From the NCBI GenBank assembly GCA_002898295.1, contig BEHX01000011.1, positions 1 through 64,000 on the forward strand: a stretch of DNA of 64,000 nucleotides. Reading direction: 5' to 3'. The notes beneath the pieces are model-generated. The model was not told the origin of the DNA, did not search any database, and saw only the letters and a list, made by a program, of their open reading frames with translations. Source of the stretch: a bacterium HR21 (GTDB taxonomy: Bacteria > Bacteroidota > Ignavibacteria > Kapaibacteriales > HRBIN21). Numbering within the stretch: the first letter of the stretch is position 1; each line of letters begins with the position of its first letter. Made by a program: the position numbers and the translations under genes. Positions 19,236-28,492 of the stretch are shown in pieces.

Positions 19236-19894
19236 TGGCGACGCAGTCGCGCTCGACACCGACCACGCCGGAGCTTCTCGCTTACATTCAGCGCTACTTC
19301 TCCGCGGAAGATGAGTTCCTGGCTGCGGTGCGGCAGGAGGCTCTCGAAGCGGGCTTTCCCGAAATCTGGATTGCTCCCGAGCAAGGAGCCTTTCTCCAAG
19401 TGCTGCTCCGGGCAATGGGAGCCCGCTTCGTCCTGGAGATTGGAACTTTGGCGGGATACTCGGCAATCATGATGGCGCGGGCGCTGCCGGAGGATGGACA
19501 TCTGATCACTGTGGAGCGAGATCCAGAACGGGCTGCCTTTGCCCGACGGGCTATTGAACGAGCCCGACTGCAACAGAAAATCACCGTCGAGTGCGCCGAT
19601 GCCCGGCAGTGGCTGCGGAGTTTCCATCCGCCCGTCCCGCTGGACTTCGTCTTCCTCGACGCCGATAAACCCAGCTACGGCTTCTACCTCGAACACTGCC
19701 TCCCGCTGCTGCGCATCGGGGGCATTCTCTGCGCTGACAACGCCTTGGCGTGGGGAGAGATTGCTTCGGAGTCGAACGATCCAGACGTCCAGGCGTTACA
19801 GGACTTCAACCGTCGTATGGCAACCCATCCGCAGCTGCAATGTTGTCTGGTGCCCTTAGGCGATGGTATGCTCCTGGGGCTGCGGCGCTGGTAG
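19232..19894 (+). CDS. O-methyltransferase (caffeoyl-CoA OMT-like)
   Basis: FVLEIGTLAGYSAIMMARALPEDGHLITVERDPERAAFAR...LDFVFLDADKPSYGFYLEHCLPLLRIGGILCADNALAWG. Confidence 0.9.
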   Translation: MMATQSRSTPTTPELLAYIQRYFSAEDEFLAAVRQEALEAGFPEIWIAPEQGAFLQVLLRAMGARFVLEIGTLAGYSAIMMARALPEDGHLITVERDPERAAFARRAIERARLQQKITVECADARQWLRSFHPPVPLDFVFLDADKPSYGFYLEHCLPLLRIGGILCADNALAWGEIASESNDPDVQALQDFNRRMATHPQLQCCLVPLGDGMLLGLRRW

Positions 19895-21201
19895 GAGGGT
19901 TCCTTGTGGCCACTGTGTCTGCCTCCGGGCAAGGCTCCTGGAGCCGCCCTGCGTCGAGCCTCCGTCCAGGCGAACCACTCTTTGCTGATATCTGGCGCAT
20001 CGATACCCGTGCCTATCCGGAAGAGGTGCGACTGTTTGTCCGCATCCGCGACAACACAGGCACCCCGATCACTCACTTGGCACCGCCTTATGCGCCGGAG
20101 GTGTGGCGCCAGTACTGGACACAGCTCCGCGAGCAGCTCGGGCTCTCCCACGTGCCCATCGACAGCTTCACGGTACGGGAGTACAACGAGTGGGACACCA
20201 CTGCCTACGCACTGGTGTTGCTGCTCGACTGCAGCGGGTCGATCACGCCAGTGCTCTCGCTCGTGCACTCTGCCGCGGAGGCGTTCTTTCGCCTCAAGAA
20301 GCCCAGCGATCTCCTGGCGCTGGCTACGTTTAGCGAGCGCTTCGAGCTGATCAGTCCGCTGGAGCGGGACCTCGGGGTACTGAGCGCGCGCTTCCGGGAA
20401 GGGCGGTATCGTGGAATCGGCGTCTATACGGCGGTCTACGATGCGTTGCTCGCCGCTATCGAGCTGCTGCGGCAGGCAGAAACCCCCTTGCGGGCGCTGA
20501 TTCTCTTCTCCGACGGGGATGATAACGCTTCGACCACATCGGCGCTGCAGGTCTATGAGGCTGCCCGTGCTGCCGATGTCAAGCTCTTCACCGTTGGCTT
20601 TGGCTATGCGCAGGATTCCCTCCTGGCAGCGCTCGCGGTCTATACGGGAGGACGCTACTACCCTCTCAGCCGTCCGGAGGAGCTCAATGCCGTCTTGAGC
20701 GAGATTTATCGGAGCCTGCGCAATTTCTACCTGGTACGCTACCGTCCGCCGCTCTACGCGGGGATACACCGTGTCAGGCTCCAGCTCCAACTCTCCGGCG
20801 ATACCCTCATCGCCGAGGGCGAGTATGACACCGCACCCATCACCCCTTTTGACACCGTGAGCAAGCAGTTCGAACGGATTATCCTCTTCGACTTCGACAA
20901 AGCCACACTCCGCCCGGAGGCTATCCCGATCATCGACGAGATTGCCGAGCTCCTCCGGCGTTATCCCCGGATTCGACTCGAGGTGCAGGGGCATACGGAT
21001 AACATTGGGACGCCGGAGTACAATCAGCGCCTCTCCGAAGCACGAGCACAGGCGGTGGTGGATGCCTTGGTTGAGCGAGGGATTGACCGGCGGCGGCTCC
21101 GCCCGCGGGGCTTCGGCATGACCATGCCTGTTGCACCCAACGACACAGAGGAGAACCGCCAGAAGAACCGCCGGACGGTCTTCAAGATTCTGGCGAAGTG
21201 A
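19840..21201 (+). CDS. vWA domain - OmpA C-terminal domain fusion protein
   Basis: YALVLLLDCSGSITPVLSLVHSAAEAF...ALILFSDGDDNAST (vWA MIDAS-like), then FDFDKATLRPEAIPIIDEIAELLRRYPRIRLEVQGHTDNIGTPEYNQRLSEARAQAV...KNRRTVFKI (OmpA). Confidence 0.88.
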   Translation: MLSGALRRWYAPGAAALVGGFLVATVSASGQGSWSRPASSLRPGEPLFADIWRIDTRAYPEEVRLFVRIRDNTGTPITHLAPPYAPEVWRQYWTQLREQLGLSHVPIDSFTVREYNEWDTTAYALVLLLDCSGSITPVLSLVHSAAEAFFRLKKPSDLLALATFSERFELISPLERDLGVLSARFREGRYRGIGVYTAVYDALLAAIELLRQAETPLRALILFSDGDDNASTTSALQVYEAARAADVKLFTVGFGYAQDSLLAALAVYTGGRYYPLSRPEELNAVLSEIYRSLRNFYLVRYRPPLYAGIHRVRLQLQLSGDTLIAEGEYDTAPITPFDTVSKQFERIILFDFDKATLRPEAIPIIDEIAELLRRYPRIRLEVQGHTDNIGTPEYNQRLSEARAQAVVDALVERGIDRRRLRPRGFGMTMPVAPNDTEENRQKNRRTVFKILAK

Positions 21202-21204
21202 AGC

Positions 21205-22536
21205 CTAGAAGCCCAGCCGGAGGAGTTCCTCCAGGAGAGCCTCAGCGAACACGTTGCGGCTCTCCCCGTACCGCTGTCCTGGAGGAAGGAAGAGCAGCTC
21301 CGCGTAGGTGTCAACCTCCTCTGCCTGGAAGTCCGAAGAGGTGCATACCGTTGTGCCTTCCTCAGGGCGGAAGTCATTGTCAACGTCGAGGAGTTCTGCG
21401 GCGAAGGGGAGCCGAAGAGGGACGCTGCCGAGGCTATCGGGATGCTCCAGGAGGAGTGCAAGCGGAATCCGCAGCTTGGCGCTATAGCCATGAGGGCGGC
21501 GGGAGACAACGGCTTTCGCACGGCGCCAGAGCGACGAACGGGCGATTTCTTCCCACCGATGGCTGTGGAGAGTGAGCTGGGGAGCGCGCTCGGCAAAATC
21601 CCCAAGCCGGAGGCTGATACCGAGCCGCTCCCAAACTATCCGTGCGGACTTCCGCCGGGAGCGGTCCGACACAGTATCGGTTCGGGGGCGGGCAAACCAG
21701 AAGCGCAGCATGTCGGCAGGACAGGTGTCGCAGCGTCCCGTCACCACGGTCTCGTCTGTTACCCACAGAGCCAGATAGAGGAAACGCTCGTCGTAGGCTG
21801 CCCGCAGCCGGAACGAGGCATCTTCCGGACCGCTCCAGTAGTAGGCTCCGTGGGGAACGTAATCGACTGTGGCGCAGACGGCGTCGCGGGCGTATTCCTC
21901 AAAGCCCTGATGGCGGCGATGAAGGGCAGGCAGCACGATGGAGAAGCGCTGGAGCAGCTTCCCATCGGGGCGCCACCGCCGTTCGTGTTTCTGCAGCCAT
22001 TGGTAGCGGAAGACAACCTCAGAGCTTGTGCCAGCCAGTGTCTGCTCCTGCCATAGCACGAAATTGCCGAACCAGTAGCGGTATCCCCGGATGCTCCAAA
22101 CCCCGTTGCGGTGCTTCTGCGTCACAAAGCAGAGGGTATCGCGGATAGCGACTCCAACTTCCAGGGGCAGTTCCAGGTATGGGACCGGGAAGACCGCAAC
22201 GGCGAGCAAGAAGCCATCCTGGTCAATGAAGGCATAGACCCGCACACGCCGCTGGCGCTCCCGAGGGACCAGGACGGTGAGTGCCAGATCAGGGTATCCG
22301 TCGCCGGAGAAATCTCCCACAGCCCATCCCCAGATTTCGTACGGAGCCCCCAGGGGCAGCTGAGTGCGGACATCGGCAAGGAGCGAGGGGTCAAAGTAGG
22401 CTTCCAGCTTGGGGAGCAGCTCCTCGAAGCTCATCCCGCGCTGAGCAGCTGCCGGGATGGGAGCAGTGCTCCACAGCAGCAGCCCGGCTAACACCCAGGC
22501 GCTGTATCGAGCGCCATCTGCACGAGTCGCTCGCAT
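21205..22536 (-). CDS. Secreted protein with C-terminal CBM9-like sugar-binding resemblance
   Basis: Signal peptide; GDFSGDGYPDLALTVLVP; C-terminal FRLRAAYDERFLYLALWVTDETV...PLRLPFAAELLDVDNDFRPEEGT resembles CBM9/DOMON-like folds (weak). Confidence 0.45.
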   Translation of the reverse strand: MRATRADGARYSAWVLAGLLLWSTAPIPAAAQRGMSFEELLPKLEAYFDPSLLADVRTQLPLGAPYEIWGWAVGDFSGDGYPDLALTVLVPRERQRRVRVYAFIDQDGFLLAVAVFPVPYLELPLEVGVAIRDTLCFVTQKHRNGVWSIRGYRYWFGNFVLWQEQTLAGTSSEVVFRYQWLQKHERRWRPDGKLLQRFSIVLPALHRRHQGFEEYARDAVCATVDYVPHGAYYWSGPEDASFRLRAAYDERFLYLALWVTDETVVTGRCDTCPADMLRFWFARPRTDTVSDRSRRKSARIVWERLGISLRLGDFAERAPQLTLHSHRWEEIARSSLWRRAKAVVSRRPHGYSAKLRIPLALLLEHPDSLGSVPLRLPFAAELLDVDNDFRPEEGTTVCTSSDFQAEEVDTYAELLFLPPGQRYGESRNVFAEALLEELLRLGF

Positions 22537-23534
22537 AGCTCAGGGAAGGGAATCCCTGCCACGTGTGCCGCTTTGGGCAGCAGGCTCAGGGGAGTCATGC
22601 CCGGGATGGTGTTGACTTCCAGGCAGAAGGGTTGTCCCTCATCGTCGAGCCGGAAGTCCACGCGGCTGAAGTGCCGGCAGCCCAGGATCCGGTGGGCGCT
22701 GAGGGCAAGCGTCTGGGTAAATTCCGCGATGTCTTCCGGCAACTCCGCCGGACAGAGGTACTGCGTCTTGCCCGGGGTGTACTTGTGCTCGTAGTCGTAG
22801 ACGCCGCCGTCAGGCACGATTTCCAGCACCGGGAGCGGTTCCTCGCCGAGGATACCGACGGTCAACTCCCGCCCGGCGATGTAGCGCTCTATGAGTACCA
22901 GCTCCGAATACCGAGCTGCTTCGGCAACGGCGGCAGCCAGCTCCTCCGGTGTGGGATCGTGGAGGAAGCTCATTCCAATGGTGGAACCCTGATCGTTGGG
23001 TTTGACGACCAGGTGTGTCCCGAGTTCGGCACAGACGTCTTCCAACACTGTCTCGTTGCGGAGGTGCTCCCGATCGAGCGCGATCCAGCGCGGGGTGGGA
23101 ATCCCCGCGGCAACGAAGAGGAGCTTCGCCACGTGCTTGTCCGTTGCCAGCGCGCTCGAGAGAGCTTGGCTGCCGACGTAGGGCAGACCGCGCAGCTCCA
23201 AGAGCGTCTGAATGCGCCCGTCCTCGCCATAGGGACCATGCAGGACCGGGAAGACAACCTCGACGCCCTCGAACAACGGCGAACCGATGCATTCTACCAG
23301 CGCCCAGGGGGAGAGAGAGCGGAGGAAATCCTCCGAGGGCGGATCACTCCCGAGAGTGGCAAGCTCTTCGTCAGCCAAGAGCCCTCCTGCCCCGCGGGCA
23401 GGGTCGATTGCCAGGACTTCGTGCCCGCGCTCGCGGAGAGCGGCAACAACGGCTCGCCCACTCAGAAGCGAGATGCTGCGCTCCGGGGAAATTCCCCCCA
23501 TGAGGACGGCGACACGCACGGCAGAGCAGCGCAC
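22488..23534 (-). CDS. ddl: D-alanine--D-alanine ligase
   Basis: VAVLMGGISPERSISLLSGRAV; VFPVLHGPYGEDGRIQTLLELRGLPYVGS; VDFRLDDEGQPFCLEVNTIPGMTPLSLLPKAA. Confidence 0.95.
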   Translation of the reverse strand: MRCSAVRVAVLMGGISPERSISLLSGRAVVAALRERGHEVLAIDPARGAGGLLADEELATLGSDPPSEDFLRSLSPWALVECIGSPLFEGVEVVFPVLHGPYGEDGRIQTLLELRGLPYVGSQALSSALATDKHVAKLLFVAAGIPTPRWIALDREHLRNETVLEDVCAELGTHLVVKPNDQGSTIGMSFLHDPTPEELAAAVAEAARYSELVLIERYIAGRELTVGILGEEPLPVLEIVPDGGVYDYEHKYTPGKTQYLCPAELPEDIAEFTQTLALSAHRILGCRHFSRVDFRLDDEGQPFCLEVNTIPGMTPLSLLPKAAHVAGIPFPELCERLVQMALDTAPGC

Positions 23535-23564
23535 CGTGGAACCACTGCAAAAATACAGGCTCCC

Positions 23565-25742
23565 TCAGAAGGCGTATCCCAAGCCCAGGTGGAAGCTCCA
23601 CTGCCGGAGAGCCGCCGAGCGCTGGAAGATCCACGGTGCGGAGGCATTCAGCGGGTCATGGAGCCGGAGAGCAGCATCAACCCGAATCGGACCGACATCG
23701 GTGAGGTATCCAATGCCCAGCCCGGCGGAGAGAGCGAGGTTGCGGAAAATGTCCCCCACCGTTGCCGTCCCATAGAGTTGCGGGGTCAACCGATCGTACG
23801 CATTGCCCCAGTCGAGGAAGGTAACCAGCACGAGCTTCTCCACATACGGGCTCAATGGTCCCAAGCGCAGCGGGGGAAGGCGCCAGCGCAGCTCGCCGGA
23901 ACCCTCGATGAGAAGCGCACCGCCTATGTACGAAGCCAATGCGCTGCCTATCCCGGATTGGATGCCCCCGGAGGCAGGGTCCCAGAGGCTCCGAGAAGCC
24001 CAGCCACGGACGCTGTTCGCCCCGCCCGCGAAGAAGTGCCGGTCATAGGGGACGTAGGAGTTTTCCCGATTGCGCCACCAGATTCTGCCAATCCGGAGCT
24101 TGCCTGCCAGAACAGAGCCATGACGCAGCGGAAGGAAACCGAGCAGCAGCGTCTGCAGCCGGACGTACTGTGCCAGCCCGATGGCGCCGACCCCACCGAT
24201 GTCGAGAGTTGCCAGCACCGTGTGTCCGCTGTTCGGCGTGGCGGGATGGTCCCGGTGGTCGGCACCCAGAAGCAGGCTCATCGTGATGTCAGACGGTGGG
24301 AAGAGGCGAGTCCCGCGGTGCGTGTACGCATAGAGCCGCTCGTATTGCCGCAGGAACGGGGCAAGAGCCGGCACCGTGTCGACTGCAGCGGCAGCTCGGG
24401 GGTAGTCCACCGGGCGCTCGGCGCGGATGTCCACGGTGAGCTCCGTGGTAGTCATCCACGTCCACGGAGCGAATTCGACCGGGAGCCGGAGCTGAACAGC
24501 GAGCGCCTCCAGCCGGAGTGGCCAGACCAGCGCCCGGATGCCGTAGCTGAGCTGTGAGCTGAGCCCGACCCGGCGCAGCAAGTACGGGAAGGTCAGTCCT
24601 GCGCTGAGCTGGAATTCGTACTCCAGTTGTCCCCGCTCCAGTGAACCGAGTGGATCCCGCAGCCCGATCCGCCCAAGCAGTTGCCCTTTCTCTGCTCCAC
24701 CGAAGAGGTTGACGTTCGATAGCTGCAGCTCTACCCCGAGATTGGGTGCGCTTTCCAGCGCTGTCCGGTAGAGGCTGGCGCCGAGCAGCGTTTCCTGAAA
24801 GCGCCGGTAGCGTGTCGTTGCCAGAAGGTCAAGCGTGCCTGTTCCGGTGGAAGGGAGGGTATCGATGCGGACCATTTCGAAGACGCCGAGCCGCAGCAGG
24901 CGCAGGCGGGTGCGCTCCACCGCGCGGATGTCGTACCACTGCCCCGGCTGGAACTCGGTGCAGAAGCGGCGGATGCGCTCGGTCAAGGGCGGGGCATTGG
25001 TGGTCGTCTCCACGAAGTGGAGAGCCCCGAAGCGGAGACGAGGTCCAGGAGAGAACCGCACCAGGATGCTGTCGGCATTGCGTTCAGAGAGAATGTAGAT
25101 CTGCGGGCGCTCATACGTTGCATGGGCGTAGCCCCGTTCACGCAGGAGCCGGCGGAGCGCTTCGAGCTCTTCCAGCAAGGCGGACTCGCGGAAGCGCATA
25201 CCGGGGCGGAGGCGACGCAGCTGCTGCAGTTCGCGGCGGATCTCCGCGGGAACTTCCTCCAGCCCGAGGTAGAGAAGGGTATCAATCCGGGCTGCCGGAC
25301 CTTCTTCGATGAGGAAACGGAGCACGACCGCACGGTCCGGCTGCCGGACAAGCTGAGCCTGGATCTGTGCCCAGTGGAATCCCTGCTGCGTGTAGAAGCG
25401 CCGCAAGGTTTCAAGGTCACCTTCGAGAAGCCGGGGGTCGAACGACGGGAGTTCGGATTCGAGCTGGTTTTCCAGCCTCTGAAGATGCCCGAGTAGCGTC
25501 GCCGGCGTTGCCGGATTGGACGCAAGGGCACGGACGTAGGAGCGTACGAGCCGGTGAAAGAATCCCCGCTGTGCCGCTCGGAGTTGAAGGAGGGGAAGGA
25601 GTTCGTCGGAGGAGAAGGCGGTGTTGTCTACAAATTCAATGCGCTCAAGCACTTCTGCCTGACCATGCAGGGGCTGAGCAGTGGAAAGGGCGAGAGCAAC
25701 AAGCACGCACCCCGCCCTTGCCCACCGGCTCATTCCCGGCAT
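23565..25742 (-). CDS. BamA/TamA-like (POTRA + Omp85 beta-barrel) outer membrane protein
   Basis: POTRA-like IEFVDNTAFSSDELLPLLQL; C-terminal FFAGGANSVRGWASRSLWDP (Omp85 loop-6 type VRGW) and terminal FHLGLGYAF. Start trimmed from the 836-aa ORF. Confidence 0.85.
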   Translation of the reverse strand: MPGMSRWARAGCVLVALALSTAQPLHGQAEVLERIEFVDNTAFSSDELLPLLQLRAAQRGFFHRLVRSYVRALASNPATPATLLGHLQRLENQLESELPSFDPRLLEGDLETLRRFYTQQGFHWAQIQAQLVRQPDRAVVLRFLIEEGPAARIDTLLYLGLEEVPAEIRRELQQLRRLRPGMRFRESALLEELEALRRLLRERGYAHATYERPQIYILSERNADSILVRFSPGPRLRFGALHFVETTTNAPPLTERIRRFCTEFQPGQWYDIRAVERTRLRLLRLGVFEMVRIDTLPSTGTGTLDLLATTRYRRFQETLLGASLYRTALESAPNLGVELQLSNVNLFGGAEKGQLLGRIGLRDPLGSLERGQLEYEFQLSAGLTFPYLLRRVGLSSQLSYGIRALVWPLRLEALAVQLRLPVEFAPWTWMTTTELTVDIRAERPVDYPRAAAAVDTVPALAPFLRQYERLYAYTHRGTRLFPPSDITMSLLLGADHRDHPATPNSGHTVLATLDIGGVGAIGLAQYVRLQTLLLGFLPLRHGSVLAGKLRIGRIWWRNRENSYVPYDRHFFAGGANSVRGWASRSLWDPASGGIQSGIGSALASYIGGALLIEGSGELRWRLPPLRLGPLSPYVEKLVLVTFLDWGNAYDRLTPQLYGTATVGDIFRNLALSAGLGIGYLTDVGPIRVDAALRLHDPLNASAPWIFQRSAALRQWSFHLGLGYAF

Positions 25743-25764
25743 GAGAACTGTGCCTGATGGGGCA

Positions 25765-26004
25765 TCAGTATTCCTCCTGTTCCTCCTCGTCCTCGTCGAG
25801 GTAGTCCGGCAGCTGGAAGTCTGCCCACTCAGGCCAGATGTCTTCGATGCCCTCGTACTCCGTGTCGTCGTCCGGCAACTCCTTGAGGTTTTCGATAACC
25901 TGCAAAGGAGCGCCACTGCGCTCAGCGTAGTCGAGCAGCACTTCTTTCGTAGCTGGCCATGGGGCGTCTTCCAGCCATGCTGCCAGTTCCGGAGTCCAGA
26001 ACAT
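25765..26004 (-). CDS. DUF2795-type small acidic protein
   Basis: MFWTPELAAWLEDAPWPATKEVLLDYAERSGAPLQVIENLKELPDDDTEYEGIEDIWPEW with Asp/Glu-rich tail. Confidence 0.75.
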   Translation of the reverse strand: MFWTPELAAWLEDAPWPATKEVLLDYAERSGAPLQVIENLKELPDDDTEYEGIEDIWPEWADFQLPDYLDEDEEEQEEY

Positions 26005-26115
26005 GGGAAGCCGTGTCTGCGCAGACCAACATACCTTCCAACGGCAAGGGCAGTAGTCGGACAATGCGTCGGCATTATTGTATCTTTGCGTTATTGCCTC
26101 AGCGGAGACACTGCG

Positions 26116-27378
26116 ATGGTGGGTTCTCTGGTCGAGTCCCGGCTCTCCAACGGGCTCTGCCTGGTCATACTGCCGCGCCCGCAGACGCCAGTGGTTGCTA
26201 TCGTGGTGCTCTACCGGGTAGGCTCACAGGACGAGCTCCCTGAACAGGCGGGGTTGGCTCACCTGGTTGAGCATCTGGCCTTCGGTACAACAGCCGAGCT
26301 TGCCCGCGAGGAGTTCGACCGCTATTGTACCGATGCCGGAGGCACGAACAATGCCATGACGACCTATAGCTACACGCTCTACTACATGGTGTTGCCGGCG
26401 TACCAAGTGGAGCTCGGATTATGGCTGGAAGCCAGTCGGATGCGGGGATTGCGCTTCAGCGATGAGGAATTCGCTACCCAGCAGCGGGTCATCTTGGAGG
26501 AACTCAAAGAGACGGTCTACAACCAGCCCTACGGGCGCTGGCGCGACGTGCAGGCAGCGCACGCCTTTGCACCGGGGTGCCCGTACCATTGGGAGGTGCA
26601 CGGTTCGCTTGAAAGTGTTGCAGCGCTGAGACCGGAACAGGCTCGTGCTTTTGTCCAGCAGTACTACCGCCCGGACAACGCCGTGGTTGTTGTCTGCGGC
26701 GGGGTGGATCCGCTCTCCGTTCGAGAGCTCGCTGAGCAGCTCTTCGGAGAGATTCCCCGGGGCAATAGCGGGTGTCCACGCCATACCTTCCGACCAGAGT
26801 GCCGCCGCGGGAAGGTCAGGGTAAGCGTGCCTGACCGTGTGCCGGTGGCGGCAGTTTTCCTCTCATTCCACAGTGGGGGCTACACTGCTCCGGAGTTCCT
26901 CGAGCTCCAGGCGCTTGCCGATATTCTCGGTCATGGGCGAAGTAGCCGGCTCTACCGAGAGCTGGTACTTCGGCGTGGTCAGGCTTCCCAGGTTGGGGCA
27001 TTCCTGGACGCACGGCAGTGGGCATCCTTGTTGACCTGCTACGCTTTTGCGGCAAGCCCTGAAGCTCAGGCGGAGGCACTCTGGGAGGCACTCTGGGATG
27101 AACTCCGGCAACTGCAGCGCGAGGGCATCCGTCAGGACGAGTGGCAGACTGCCTGTAATCGGCTCCGGACAGCGTACGTTGAGCTGCTCCAGCACCCGCT
27201 CGGGATTGCCCAGGAGGTTGCTTTCAGCACTGTCTTCTGGGGTGATCCCGAACGCCCCTTCCGAGTGGTGGAGGAGTATGCCCAGCTGCGGACCGACCAG
27301 CTGCAGGAACGTGCTCGTCAGCTGTTCTGTCCGGAGCACTCGGTTGCAACCCTTGTGGTCCCAGATTCTGCGGGATGA
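26116..27378 (+). CDS. M16-family zinc metallopeptidase
   Basis: LAHLVEHLAFGTT (HxxEH) ... VILEELKETVYNQPYGRW; internal M16C-like second domain. Confidence 0.9.
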   Translation: MVGSLVESRLSNGLCLVILPRPQTPVVAIVVLYRVGSQDELPEQAGLAHLVEHLAFGTTAELAREEFDRYCTDAGGTNNAMTTYSYTLYYMVLPAYQVELGLWLEASRMRGLRFSDEEFATQQRVILEELKETVYNQPYGRWRDVQAAHAFAPGCPYHWEVHGSLESVAALRPEQARAFVQQYYRPDNAVVVVCGGVDPLSVRELAEQLFGEIPRGNSGCPRHTFRPECRRGKVRVSVPDRVPVAAVFLSFHSGGYTAPEFLELQALADILGHGRSSRLYRELVLRRGQASQVGAFLDARQWASLLTCYAFAASPEAQAEALWEALWDELRQLQREGIRQDEWQTACNRLRTAYVELLQHPLGIAQEVAFSTVFWGDPERPFRVVEEYAQLRTDQLQERARQLFCPEHSVATLVVPDSAG

Positions 27379-28112
27379 CGGCGGTCAGCCAGGCAATGCG
27401 GCGGTATCGAGTGTGGATAGGGCTTGCTGGCGTGGTGGTATTCCTCCTCGGGATTGTGCTGGCAGACCAGGTAGTGCTGCCGGCGCTGGTGCACTCGCGT
27501 CCGGTGGTCCGGATGCCTGCGTTGGTAGGGATGCCGCTGCCGCAAGCCATCGAGCTCCTCAGGGAGCAAGGCTTTGTGCTCCACGAGGTGCGCTACGAAG
27601 CAAGCCCGAGTATCCCGGAGGGGCACATTATCCGGCAGGTGCCGTATGCCGGTGCGGAGGTCCGAAAGGGACGGCGGGTCTACCTGACCGTCAGCACTGG
27701 GCTGCGGACGGTACGGATGCCTGCGCTGCAGGGGCTGTCCTACCGTGAGGCGCAGATTCGTCTGCTCAGTCAGGGACTCCGCATGGGACAAGTCTTCTAC
27801 GAGTACAGCGACAGCCTCCCTTCGGGAGTCGTGCTCTGGCAAAGCATTGCAGCGCAGAGTCCGGTCGCTGCGGGCACCAGCGTTGATCTGGTTGTTAGCC
27901 AAGGACCGCGCCCTTCGGTTGTTGTCCCGTCGGTGGTGTCGCTCTCGCTGGAGGAGGCTGAGCAGCTCCTGCAGGAAGCGGGACTGGCACTCGGGCAGGT
28001 CACGGCGGTGACGGATCCGACTTTCCTGCCCAACACGGTCATTGCCCAGGAGCCGGCTGCCGGTCAGCTCGTCCCGCCGGGGACGGTGGTCTCAGTCACG
28101 GTGACGCGATGA
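27375..28112 (+). CDS. Membrane-anchored stand-alone PASTA-repeat protein
   Basis: One N-terminal TM, then three repeats of the type 'vRMPALVGMPLPQAIELLREQGFVLHEV...PSIPEGHIIRQVPYAGAEVRKGRRVYLTVS'. Confidence 0.88.
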   Translation: MTAVSQAMRRYRVWIGLAGVVVFLLGIVLADQVVLPALVHSRPVVRMPALVGMPLPQAIELLREQGFVLHEVRYEASPSIPEGHIIRQVPYAGAEVRKGRRVYLTVSTGLRTVRMPALQGLSYREAQIRLLSQGLRMGQVFYEYSDSLPSGVVLWQSIAAQSPVAAGTSVDLVVSQGPRPSVVVPSVVSLSLEEAEQLLQEAGLALGQVTAVTDPTFLPNTVIAQEPAAGQLVPPGTVVSVTVTR

Positions 28113-28492
28113 GCCTGCGCGCGTTCCGACCTGGGGATGAAGCGCCGGAGCTGGAAAGGCAGGGCAAGCGGCTGGTGCAGGTGTGCCCGCTGGAGGCGCT
28201 CCCGGTGGGCGCGGTTGCCGTTGTCCACTTCGATGGGGAGGATGTCGCGCTGGTGCACTGCCGCGAAGGGCTCTTTGCGCTCAGCAATCGCTGTGCTCAC
28301 CAGCATGTCTCCGTGCTGGCTGCAGGGAGCCTTGAGGGGCTTTCCCTCCGGTGCCCGCGCCATGGCTGGCGCTACGATCTGCGAACGGGGAAAGCGCTGG
28401 AGGGAAGCGGCTGCCTTCCTGTCTACGAGGTGCAATGCCACAAAGGCTGGATCTACGTTGAGCGACCCGCTGAGGGCAAGCCATGGGGGTGA
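28109..28492 (+). CDS. Rieske [2Fe-2S] ferredoxin-like protein
   Basis: CAHQHVSVLAAGSLEGLSLRCPRHGWRYDLRTGKAL (CxH...CxxH). Confidence 0.9.
   Translation: MSLRAFRPGDEAPELERQGKRLVQVCPLEALPVGAVAVVHFDGEDVALVHCREGLFALSNRCAHQHVSVLAAGSLEGLSLRCPRHGWRYDLRTGKALEGSGCLPVYEVQCHKGWIYVERPAEGKPWG

Noticed and set aside
22563-24557. 664-aa plus-strand ORF
   Set aside because: Antisense to ddl and the BamA-like gene; composition not protein-like.
25743-26075. N-terminal extension of the 836-aa minus ORF (23565..26075)
   Set aside because: The extension overlaps the DUF2795-type gene in another frame and is Arg/Ser/Thr-rich noise. The signal peptide begins at 25742 or 25733.
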